5,319 bases of DNA from an uncultured Lachnospiraceae bacterium (GCA_910578475.1 CAJTRK010000065.1:1-5319); one strand, 5' to 3'. Shown: positions 1 to 5,217, counted from the stretch's first letter. A program made the numbers and translations. Notes: generated from the sequence alone by a model not told the origin.

Positions 1-44
1 TCTCGCGATTTAAAATTTTTAATTTTCAATCTTCCCTCCACCCA

Positions 45-148
45 TCCGCCGATATCCGTCCCGCCTGGAGCAGCGCATGGTTCTCTGGCGAAAGCGTGCC
101 TCCGCCAGAGAACCATGCGCTGCTCCGGGCGGGACGGATGTCGGCGGA
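45..148 (+). repeat. Very long imperfect-palindrome hairpin (46-bp arms, 12-nt loop)
   Basis: Bases 45-90 are the inverted complement of 103-148, with a 12-nt loop at 91-102. Only two of the 46 positions differ from Watson-Crick pairing: T53 opposite G140 and T66 opposite G127. Read as plus-strand RNA both are G-U wobbles, so the stem is unbroken; read as minus-strand RNA both become A-C mismatches. No T-tract follows the stem on either strand, so it does not look like a normal intrinsic terminator. It lies upstream of the putative merR promoter and so would not be in that transcript. It may be the 3' end of an upstream transcript or a dispersed palindromic (REP/MITE-like) element. The structure is certain; its role is not. 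Confidence 0.85.
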
Positions 149-204
149 CATATCATTCAAAAAAAGATTGCGTAAATTGTAAAAATGTGTCATAGTTATA
201 GAAA

Positions 205-238
205 CAAACCTTAACACAGGGTCAGAGTTTTATCACGA
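205..238 (+). promoter_or_regulatory. Putative MerR-type operator/promoter of the downstream regulator
   Basis: Bases 208-228 read ACCTTAAC-N5-GTCAGAGT, an imperfect dyad that, from memory, resembles operators of BmrR/Mta-like MerR regulators in Firmicutes. MerR activators bind between a -35 and a -10 box held about 19-20 bp apart. Here the dyad is flanked by a weak -35-like CAAACC (205-210) and a -10-like TATCAC (231-236), 20 bp apart. This would allow autoregulation of the gene starting at 277. A second weak candidate, TTGCGT-N17-CATAGT at 168-196, lies just upstream. The assignment is by pattern only. Confidence 0.45.
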
Positions 239-276
239 TTGGCCGGTCTTATGGAAAGTAAAAGGAGCATCCCCTT

Positions 277-1107
277 ATGAACCAGTATTTATCCATCGGT
301 AAAGTTTCCAAATTAAAAAATGTCAGCATTAAATCTCTGCGGTACTATGACAAAATCGGTATCTTAAGGCCTGCTTTTGTCAACGCGGAAACCAATTACC
401 GCTATTATACGGAAGAACAGCTTTATCTGCTCGACGCCATCACGCTTTGCATCAAACTGGGAATTCCTTTAAAAGACTTGAACCGCTATGTAGAGAATGA
501 CTCCATCAATCTGCAGAAACTTCTGTATGACGGCAAGATTCTTGCCGAAGAAAAGATTTTGGAAATTCATCAATGTCTGGAAGCATTGCAGGAAACATTA
601 CGGCAGCTTTCCGTCTCCGAGAGCGGCATAGCCAAAATTCCGGAAAGCAAATCCGGTCTGATGCTGCCGGACGGCTTCTACCAGAATACCCTCGAAGCGC
701 GCACAATCCTGACTGTACCGCTGGAAGAAATCGATACACCCAAATATTACGGACAGCATATCCTGAAACTTTTCGTTACCGCGCAGCAAATGGGCATTAA
801 TGTTTCCTATCCTTCCGGCGTACTGCATGAATATCAGAACGGCAGGCTGACCAGGCATATGTTTCTGCTTGTTCATACGGAGGACGGGCAGCCTCTTCCT
901 GCCGGCGTACAAAGCGACGCCATCCGCCTGCTTCCTGCGGGCGACTATATCTGCCGCAAAATCTCTACCCATATGTCAGGCTCTGTGCGGGAGGAAATGA
1001 AAGAAGTTCTGAAAAGCGACTCTTTTTCCGTTATCGAAACCGACACTTCTTCCGCCCGGAACAAAAAGAACGGTTATCCTTTTGAACTGCAGTATCTCGC
1101 GCAATAA
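277..1107 (+). CDS. MerR-family transcriptional regulator with GyrI-like effector domain
   Basis: A 276-residue protein starting at ATG 277 behind AAAGGAG (261-267, 9-nt spacing). The N-terminus is a classic MerR winged helix-turn-helix: SIGKVSKL at 6-13, then LRYYDKIGIL at 21-30, a wing with NYRYYTEEQL at 40-49, and a helical linker around 75-112. Residues ~130-276 resemble the GyrI-like/BmrR effector-binding fold, including the typical LPAGDYICRKI turn at 219-229. Total length is close to BmrR-type proteins (about 280 residues). The cysteine arrangement of metal-sensing MerR proteins is absent, so a bulky organic ligand is more likely than a metal. Such proteins usually activate a transporter or their own gene by untwisting a long-spacer promoter. 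No transporter is present here, so the target is unknown. The gene converges on the radical SAM gene, with 34 bp between stop codons. Confidence 0.92.
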   Translation: MNQYLSIGKVSKLKNVSIKSLRYYDKIGILRPAFVNAETNYRYYTEEQLYLLDAITLCIKLGIPLKDLNRYVENDSINLQKLLYDGKILAEEKILEIHQCLEALQETLRQLSVSESGIAKIPESKSGLMLPDGFYQNTLEARTILTVPLEEIDTPKYYGQHILKLFVTAQQMGINVSYPSGVLHEYQNGRLTRHMFLLVHTEDGQPLPAGVQSDAIRLLPAGDYICRKISTHMSGSVREEMKEVLKSDSFSVIETDTSSARNKKNGYPFELQYLAQ

Positions 1108-1141
1108 CGGAACAGCAGACAGTCATCAATCCCTGGCTGCA

Positions 1142-1744
1142 TCAGTCCTCAAACGGCCTGATGCGGTATGTTACGCCCAGTTTATCGCAGATTTCCCTGC
1201 ACCGTTCCTCTTCCTCTTTCGTAATCGTCGTCGCTACGGTCGATAAAATAACATTCGGAACATATTTACTCACATTGCCCGCAAAACGAAGCATGGCCTC
1301 ATGGGACTGTATGCCGAATTTACTTCTGGTCAGTTTCAGATATTCTTCTTTATCGGGCGTATTCAGACTGATGGATATCGTATCAACCAATCCTTCATAC
1401 ATAGGCGACGTATCTTTTTCCCAAATCAGGTCGGAAAGACCGTTCGTATTCAGACGAATCGGAATCCCGAATGTCTTTTTGGCATATGACGCAACTTCCA
1501 GCAAATCTTCGAGCCGTTCCGTCGGCTCTCCGAATCCGCAGAATACCAGCTCCCTGTATTTTGTCATATCGAATCTGGCAAATTCCGCAATCACCTCTTC
1601 CACAGACGGTTCCCGCTCCAGCCACAGACTGCCGGAATGATTCATCTCATCCATCGTCTGGCGCAGACAGAAAGTGCACGCACAGGGACATTTGTTCGTC
1701 ATATTCACATATAAGTTTTCGTATACTTCATATAAAATTACCAT
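1142..1744 (-). CDS. Radical SAM protein, TatD-associated family
   Basis: A 200-residue protein whose radical SAM cluster motif CxxxCxxC is at Cys19, Cys23 and Cys26 (KCPCACTFC), with an extra Cys21. A GGEP-like strand, FCGFGEPTER, lies at 68-77, followed by RLNTNG at 97-102 and SISLNTPD at 124-131. These mark a compact SAM-binding half-barrel that would cleave S-adenosylmethionine using a 4Fe-4S cluster. The opening MVILYEV and ending TYRIRPFED match my memory of the clostridial family annotated as TatD family-associated radical SAM (TIGR04038), whose substrate is unknown. No tatD gene is visible here. I start at ATG 1744 because AGGAG lies 5 nt upstream (1750-1754). An in-frame ATG at 1807 would add 21 basic residues but has no good ribosome-binding site. 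The gene lies 82 nt downstream of the kinase on the same strand and is probably co-transcribed with it. Confidence 0.88.
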   Translation of the reverse strand: MVILYEVYENLYVNMTNKCPCACTFCLRQTMDEMNHSGSLWLEREPSVEEVIAEFARFDMTKYRELVFCGFGEPTERLEDLLEVASYAKKTFGIPIRLNTNGLSDLIWEKDTSPMYEGLVDTISISLNTPDKEEYLKLTRSKFGIQSHEAMLRFAGNVSKYVPNVILSTVATTITKEEEERCREICDKLGVTYRIRPFED

Positions 1745-1762
1745 CTTTTCTCCTATTCCGCC

Positions 1763-1805
1763 GCGTAAACGGCTCTTTCCATCTTTTCTTCTGTCCGGTT
1801 TACGC
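1763..1805 (-). repeat. Inverted repeat in the kinase-radical SAM intergenic leader
   Basis: GCGTAAACGG (1763-1772) is the inverted complement of CCGGTTTACGC (1795-1805) apart from one bulged base, leaving a 22-nt loop. In the minus-strand transcript it sits between the kinase stop codon and the AGGAG of the radical SAM gene, ending 8 nt before that site. No U-run follows, so it is not an evident terminator. It could stabilise mRNA ends or modulate translation of the second gene. Confidence 0.5.
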
Positions 1806-1826
1806 ATCCTGTAACAATTTTTGGCT

Positions 1827-2672
1827 CTAATTTCTTTTTAACTGATACAAAATCTCCTCAAAGCATACCCCGTCCGTTTTCGGAATATCCAGTTCGATTG
1901 ATTTTAAAATACACTTCTTTACAAAACCGGAAGCCTTTTTCACCGACTTGTCAAAAGCTACTCCATTGACGGCGTCCGCCGCAATAATGGAGGCGAAAAC
2001 ATCTCCCGTGCCCGAACGCTCCGTTCCGACTTTATGCGTGCGTATCCATCGCGGTTCTCTCACGAATGCCTGATTTTCCCCGGCCCGTTCATATACATAA
2101 TTGGCAATGAACTCTCCCTGCTTGATTCCGGTAATAACGACTTTCTCCGGCCCCTGCGCGGAAAGCGTTTCCGCCATCCGGTACAGCTCCTTTTTCTTCC
2201 ATCCGGCATCTTTATACGGAGTATCCGTCAGTCTGCAGCACTCTGTCAGATTCGGCGTAATAATGTCCGCATGGGTAATCAGCTTTTTCATTTCCCGGCA
2301 CATCTCTTCATTATAGGTAGAATACAGTTTCCCGTTATCCCCCATCACCGGGTCAATGACAATCTGCGTTTCTTCTCCCGCAAACCCGTGTATAAATTCC
2401 TTCACAATCTGTATCTGCCTCGCAGAGCCGAGAAATCCCGTAGCAATGCCGTCAAAACGAAGTCCCAGTCTTTTCCAGTTGTCGATATATTCCGGCATCC
2501 TGTCCGTGTAATCGTCAAAGAAGAAATGCGGATATCCTGTATGATTGGAAAAAACAGAAGTCGGAACCGGGCAGCACTGAACTCCCAGATAGGAAATAAC
2601 AGGCAGCGAAACGCTGATGGAACATCGGCCAAACCCGGATATATCGTTGATGACTGCTATTTTTTTCTGCAT
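1827..2672 (-). CDS. pdxY: Pyridoxal/pyridoxamine kinase (PfkB/ribokinase-like, PdxY type)
   Basis: A 281-residue protein, the usual length for bacterial PdxK/PdxY enzymes, which phosphorylate pyridoxal, pyridoxine or pyridoxamine with ATP in the cytosolic PLP salvage pathway. Visible motifs in order: NDISGFGRCS (9-18), forming the substrate pocket; SVFSNHTGYP (39-48); GFLGSARQ (79-86); IDPVMGDNGKLY (106-117); ITPNLTE (138-144); and the anion-hole/catalytic GTGD (221-224), with Asp224 the likely base. SNHT and GFLGSA favour PdxY over PdxK, but vitamer preference cannot be read from sequence. I place the start at ATG 2672 because AAGGAG (2680-2685) lies 7 nt upstream. The longer frame to 2729 adds 19 residues lacking kinase homology and runs through a hairpin. 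The kinase is first gene of a probable operon with the radical SAM gene, and divergent from the chemoreceptor. Confidence 0.9.
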   Translation of the reverse strand: MQKKIAVINDISGFGRCSISVSLPVISYLGVQCCPVPTSVFSNHTGYPHFFFDDYTDRMPEYIDNWKRLGLRFDGIATGFLGSARQIQIVKEFIHGFAGEETQIVIDPVMGDNGKLYSTYNEEMCREMKKLITHADIITPNLTECCRLTDTPYKDAGWKKKELYRMAETLSAQGPEKVVITGIKQGEFIANYVYERAGENQAFVREPRWIRTHKVGTERSGTGDVFASIIAADAVNGVAFDKSVKKASGFVKKCILKSIELDIPKTDGVCFEEILYQLKRN

Positions 2673-2691
2673 AGCGCCACTCCTTCCAGAC

Positions 2692-2710
2692 ATGCCGCCT
2701 GCGGCGGCAT
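2692..2710 (-). promoter_or_regulatory. Perfect GC-rich hairpin in the kinase 5' leader
   Basis: ATGCCGCC (2692-2699), a 3-nt loop (2700-2702) and GGCGGCAT (2703-2710) form a perfect 8-bp stem. In the minus-strand mRNA it ends 4 nt before the GGAAGGAG ribosome-binding region (2680-2687), so it may insulate or restrict ribosome access. No U-run follows it on the minus strand, so it is not an intrinsic terminator. Confidence 0.55.
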
Positions 2711-2748
2711 AAACATTCATGCAGAACATTCTTCACACTTTTCACCCT

Positions 2749-2777
2749 ACTGTACCACGAAAAAAGCATAACTGCAA
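2749..2777 (-). promoter_or_regulatory. Sigma-A-type promoter for pdxY and the radical SAM gene
   Basis: On the minus strand, TTGCAG (2772-2777) is followed after exactly 17 nt by TACAGT (2749-2754). Transcription would start near 2742, giving a leader of about 70 nt that carries the 2692-2710 hairpin. It is the best promoter match upstream of the kinase. No separate promoter was seen between the two minus-strand genes. Confidence 0.6.
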
Positions 2778-2795
2778 CCACTATATGCAATTCCT

Positions 2796-2837
2796 CAAAT
2801 TGCTTCTTTTTGACTGCCAAATTGCCTCTTTTTGGCT
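2796..2837. repeat. Two 20-bp direct repeats, 22-bp period, between divergent promoters
   Basis: CAAATTGCTTCTTTTTGACT (2796-2815) recurs as CAAATTGCCTCTTTTTGGCT (2818-2837), identical at 18 of 20 positions and offset by 22 bp, about two helical turns. Copy 2 ends on the first base of the receptor's -35 box (2837). Copy 1 ends 18 bp from the kinase's -35 box (2772-2777). A small inverted repeat, GCAATT-N5-AATTGC (2787-2803), overlaps copy 1. The arrangement is typical of a regulator bound twice on the same DNA face; the regulator is unknown. Confidence 0.65.
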
Positions 2838-2865
2838 TGATATCTTTGCAGATACCCCTTATACT
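2837..2865 (+). promoter_or_regulatory. Sigma-A-type promoter for the chemoreceptor
   Basis: TTGATA (2837-2842) and TATACT (2860-2865) are 17 nt apart, each one mismatch from the vegetative consensus. Transcription would begin near 2872, leaving a leader of about 63 nt before ATG 2935. An overlapping alternative is TTGCAG-N17-CATAAT (2846-2874). The -35 box touches the second intergenic direct repeat. Confidence 0.6.
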
Positions 2866-2891
2866 TAACATAATACAACATAACACGATAT
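2865..2891 (+). promoter_or_regulatory. Possible motility-sigma (sigma-D/FliA-like) promoter for the chemoreceptor
   Basis: TTAA (2865-2868), 15 nt, then CACGATAT (2884-2891) resembles the motility sigma consensus TAAA-N15-GCCGATAT. There is one mismatch in the -35 and two in the -10. Chemoreceptor genes are commonly driven by this factor. The short motif in A/T-rich DNA makes a chance match quite possible. Confidence 0.3.
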
Positions 2892-2934
2892 AGTCTTGCA
2901 GCATTGCCGAGAACAACATTCAGGAGAAAAACAC

Positions 2935-4635
2935 ATGAAGAAAAAAGCTAGCATTATCACTATCTTACTCTTATTTTGTCTGATTCCTTCCATGCTTTCC
3001 ATTGCCGTAAACGTCATCACTTCCTATGACTATATAAATACCGCGGCGGAAAATGAAATCGAAGGTACATTACAGACTGCCGGCTATACGCTGTTGGAAG
3101 CTTTTAATGCCATTGACACCGGCAAATTCTGGCTTTCCGGCAATCTGCTGTACAAGGGCGGAACCAACCTGACCGAAAACCTCTCCGTCATCGATTCCAT
3201 CAAAGAAAAAACCGAAATAGAATGTACCTTATTTTACGGCGATACCCGCTATATGACGACCGTCCTTGATGAAAGCGGCAAGCGTATGCTGCTGACACAA
3301 TGCTCCGACGAAGTAAAAGAAATCGTCCTGAATCAGGGTAACACTTTTTTTGCCAAAAATATTGATATAGGCGGCCAGGATTACTACGGCTACTATATTC
3401 CAATCGAGCAGGAAGGGAAAATTGCCGGCATGATTTTCACCGGCAAGCCAAGCTCTTCACTGACCACGACGACGAGCCAGTTCCTTTTCTATATCCTGGC
3501 TGTCTGCAGCGTCCTGCTCGTCATCATCGTTGTCCTCGTCTTTATGGTAGGACGGATTATCGCGAAGCGCATTCAGGTGCTGCGCAACGACATGGTAATG
3601 CTTTCGGAAGGCCGCCTGAATTTCCAAAGCCGCCAGAAGAATAATATCCGTGAAATTCACGAAGCCGCGGAAGCCGCAGAAAAGCTCCGCACACAGTTGG
3701 TAGATGTTGTACAGATGATTCAGAGCTGCTCCGGTACGGTAGATACTTCCGTAGCACGCGTAGACGCCTCACTTGACAGCTGTACGCAGGCTGTAACAGG
3801 TCTGAGCAACACAATGAACGAACTCGCTTACGGCGCACAAAGCATGGCCAGTTCCGTAGAAAAAGAAGCGTTTGACATGAATGAGATTTCCGAAGGCATT
3901 ACCAATATTGCGGAAAGTTCCCGGGCTACAAAAGATGTCACGGAAAAAATTACCACCGTCAGCCGGACTGCCAAAAACAGTCTCGAAGAACTTTTGCAGG
4001 CTAATTCTTATACTACCGTAAGCGCAGAAAATGTAATTTCCAGTATTTCCAGCGTCAGCAACGCGGTAGACCAGATTACGACAGCTGCACAAATGATTAT
4101 GGATATTTCTGACCAGACCAATCTGCTGTCCCTGAACGCGAGCATTGAAGCCGCAAGAGCCGGGGACGCCGGACGAGGGTTCGCAGTCGTTGCCGGAGAA
4201 ATCCAGAAACTTGCGGAACAGTCCAACTCTTCCGCACAGCAGATACAGTCGATTATTGAAGAGATTACCACGAAAACCGAAGAATGCAGCAAAATTTCCG
4301 GTCAGATTCAGGATGCTGTCGGAAAAGAGGCAGACGCTCTCCGGAGCGTGAACAACAGTTTCGACGACGTGGAAAACCATATTGCCGAAGCTGCCTTTGC
4401 CGTCAATAAAATTACGGAAATTGTAAGCGCAGTCGATAAAAACAAAGCAAGCGTCGTGGATTCCATCAGCGATTTGTCCGGCATTTCCGAAGAAAATGCC
4501 GCATCCGCCGAAGAGGCCAATGCCTCCACGGAAGAACTTCGGGCCAATATGGAAGAAGTTGCGCAGGAGGCGGACGAGCTGAAAGCCGTAATTGAACAGT
4601 TGAATGACAGTGTAGCGTTTTTCAAATTAGATTAG
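2935..4635 (+). CDS. Methyl-accepting chemotaxis protein with Cache-like sensor domain
   Basis: A 566-residue transmembrane chemoreceptor. The N-terminus is MKKK followed by a first membrane helix (about 6-28). An extracytoplasmic domain (about 31-178) has single-Cache (sCache_3-like) features: ECTLFYGDTRYMTTVLDE at 96-113, then FFAKNI and YYGYYIPI near 138-157, and GKIAGMIFTGKP at 161-172. A second helix spans ~183-206, then a HAMP-like linker (about 207-260) and a long coiled-coil signalling domain. Its CheA/CheW-contacting hairpin tip is intact: DQTNLLSLNASIEAARAG at 393-410, then DAGRGFAVVAGEIQKLAEQS. The C-terminus ends SVAFFKLD without an NWETF-type CheR/CheB tether. Start ATG 2935 has AGGAG (2922-2926) 8 nt upstream; a TTG at 2896 in the same frame is less likely. 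The ligand is unknown; small organic acids are common for this sensor class. It is monocistronic and divergent from pdxY. Confidence 0.95.
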   Translation: MKKKASIITILLLFCLIPSMLSIAVNVITSYDYINTAAENEIEGTLQTAGYTLLEAFNAIDTGKFWLSGNLLYKGGTNLTENLSVIDSIKEKTEIECTLFYGDTRYMTTVLDESGKRMLLTQCSDEVKEIVLNQGNTFFAKNIDIGGQDYYGYYIPIEQEGKIAGMIFTGKPSSSLTTTTSQFLFYILAVCSVLLVIIVVLVFMVGRIIAKRIQVLRNDMVMLSEGRLNFQSRQKNNIREIHEAAEAAEKLRTQLVDVVQMIQSCSGTVDTSVARVDASLDSCTQAVTGLSNTMNELAYGAQSMASSVEKEAFDMNEISEGITNIAESSRATKDVTEKITTVSRTAKNSLEELLQANSYTTVSAENVISSISSVSNAVDQITTAAQMIMDISDQTNLLSLNASIEAARAGDAGRGFAVVAGEIQKLAEQSNSSAQQIQSIIEEITTKTEECSKISGQIQDAVGKEADALRSVNNSFDDVENHIAEAAFAVNKITEIVSAVDKNKASVVDSISDLSGISEENAASAEEANASTEELRANMEEVAQEADELKAVIEQLNDSVAFFKLD

Positions 4636-4637
4636 GG

Positions 4638-4689
4638 TGTCAAAAGGCGCTTTAATCCAAATTATAAAAAAAGCTTGACATTTTCTTCT
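4638..4689 (+). terminator. Weak candidate terminator after the chemoreceptor, overlapping the tRNA promoter
   Basis: TGTCAA (4638-4643) pairs with TTGACA (4675-4680), and GCTTT (4649-4653) pairs with AAAGC (4670-4674). This gives 11 pairs with a 5-nt bulge and a 16-nt loop, followed by TTTTCTTCT (4681-4689). It is the only terminator-like structure after the receptor stop codon. The 3' strand of the stem is also the -35 box of the tRNA promoter. The bulge and low G+C make it a weak call. Confidence 0.3.
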
Positions 4690-4703
4690 AAAATATATAT
4701 AAT
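4675..4703 (+). promoter_or_regulatory. Perfect-consensus sigma-A promoter of tRNA-Arg
   Basis: TTGACA (4675-4680) and TATAAT (4698-4703) match the vegetative consensus at all 12 positions with the ideal 17-nt spacer. The upstream DNA (4661-4672) is A-rich, like an UP element. Transcription should begin near 4710, about 26 nt before the mature tRNA. This strength is expected for a stable-RNA gene. Confidence 0.93.
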
Positions 4704-4711
4704 GGCTTATG

Positions 4712-4733
4712 TTGTGAGGTTTTCATCTCACAA
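4712..4733 (+). other. Hairpin in the pre-tRNA 5' leader
   Basis: TTGTGAG (4712-4718) and CTCACAA (4727-4733) form a perfect 7-bp stem over an 8-nt loop. It begins almost at the predicted transcript start and ends 2 nt before the first base of the tRNA (4736). The whole leader would therefore be one hairpin abutting the RNase P cleavage site. Confidence 0.6.
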
Positions 4734-4735
4734 AT

Positions 4736-4809
4736 GTGCGCTTAGCTCAGCTGGATAGAGCGTTTGGCTACGGACCAAAAGGTCGGGGGTTCGAATCCTC
4801 TAGCGCACG
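4736..4809 (+). tRNA. tRNA-Arg (anticodon ACG)
   Basis: A complete 74-nt cloverleaf. The acceptor stem GTGCGCT (4736-4742) pairs perfectly with AGCGCAC (4802-4808), with discriminator G4809. The D-arm is GCTC-AGCTGGATA-GAGC. The anticodon stem TTTGG/CCAAA encloses loop CTACGGA, giving anticodon ACG; A34 is expected to be edited to inosine to read CGU, CGC and CGA. The T-arm GGGGG-TTCGAAT-CCTCT contains two G-U pairs. CCA is not encoded, since T-residues follow the discriminator directly, so a CCA-adding enzyme must supply it. The gene has its own consensus promoter. Confidence 0.97.
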
Positions 4810-4852
4810 TTTTTCGCGCTTTGCGCACGTTTTTTTGTGTGGTTGCGCACGT
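4803..4852 (+). repeat. Three copies of the tRNA 3'-terminal sequence GCGCACGT
   Basis: GCGCACGT occurs at the tRNA 3' end (4803-4810) and again at 4823-4830 and 4845-4852, steps of 20 and 22 bp. T-rich spacers follow: TTTT directly after copy 1 and TTTTTT after copy 2. The repeats could be duplicated terminator segments or scars of integration at the tRNA 3' end. Confidence 0.6.
4816..4836 (+). terminator. Probable intrinsic terminator of the tRNA-Arg transcript
   Basis: GCGC (4816-4819), loop TTT and GCGC (4823-4826) form a short GC-only stem, followed after 3 nt by seven T residues (4830-4836). A first T-run of five (4810-4814) follows the tRNA directly. The stem is only 4 bp, so termination may be partial, but position and T-runs suit the end of a tRNA transcript. 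Confidence 0.5.
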
Positions 4853-5217
4853 TGGATTTTTGAGAGGCGGAAATGCTGATAAATGGGCATTTTGGCCTTT
4901 TTCTCGTTCATTTTTTGGTTTTTCAGTTTGAAAGACTCTGCTCCAGAACTTTCTCAAGTTCTTCTGGTGACTTGCGCCCCCATGTGTCCTGCGTCTTTGG
5001 CGAGATGGCAGTAAAACGGGGAGGCAGTATCCCCTGTCACGACCTTCCCTGCCTTGTATTGAGTGGCACTTCTTTCCGGGAGTACGGGAAAAAGAAAAGC
5101 TGCCCGTTGATTAATAATTTTTGATGGCGGGGGTATTCCTGAAAACTGAGGTGGCAGCGGTCTGTGTCCAGTTGGCGTTCCCGCGCAAGTACGTTGTTTT
5201 GTTCAGAGAAGTTTTAT
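4853..5217. other. Region without a convincing gene; possible decayed minus-strand frame
   Basis: I see no gene with a start codon and ribosome-binding site here. On the minus strand one frame is open from 5213 to its stop at 4923-4925 except for a single TGA at 5037-5039. It gives 58 codons, the TGA, then 37 codons ending in protein-like KSPEELEKVLEQSLSN. It lacks an ATG start. Other minus-strand frames are also fairly open, which argues against a single coding frame. It may be a gene remnant or a dispersed non-coding element beside the tRNA. A short inverted repeat, GAACTT-TCTC-AAGTTC, lies at 4946-4961. Confidence 0.3.

Noticed and set aside
26..217. 63-codon minus-strand frame through the long hairpin
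   Set aside because: Most of it is the palindrome itself; there is no good ribosome-binding site and no recognisable domain.
1139..1164. GCATCAG-N12-CTGATGC inverted repeat at the convergent merR/radical SAM ends, considered as a shared terminator
   Set aside because: The stem is only 7 bp, no T-run follows on either strand, and it overlaps the last codons of the radical SAM gene.
1161..1640. 159-codon plus-strand frame
   Set aside because: It lies antisense within the radical SAM gene, whose motifs are clear on the other strand.
1745..1807. Longer N-terminus for the radical SAM protein
   Set aside because: It adds basic residues encoded by the inverted repeat and lacks a proper ribosome-binding site, unlike ATG 1744.
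2673..2729. Longer N-terminus for the kinase
   Set aside because: It has no ribosome-binding site as good as that for ATG 2672, runs through a hairpin, and adds residues before the normal start of the fold.
2034..2771. 245-codon plus-strand frame
   Set aside because: It is antisense to the pyridoxal kinase, composition is arginine-rich and no domain is visible.
3769..4380. 203-codon minus-strand frame
   Set aside because: It is a shadow of the chemoreceptor signalling domain.
4742..4957. 71-codon minus-strand frame ending GFEPPTFWSVAKRSIQLS
   Set aside because: This ending is the well-known artefact of translating a tRNA gene backwards; the tRNA-Arg lies there.
4873..5124. 83-codon plus-strand frame after the tRNA
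   Set aside because: No ribosome-binding site of note, no recognisable domain, and it is antisense to the possible decayed frame.
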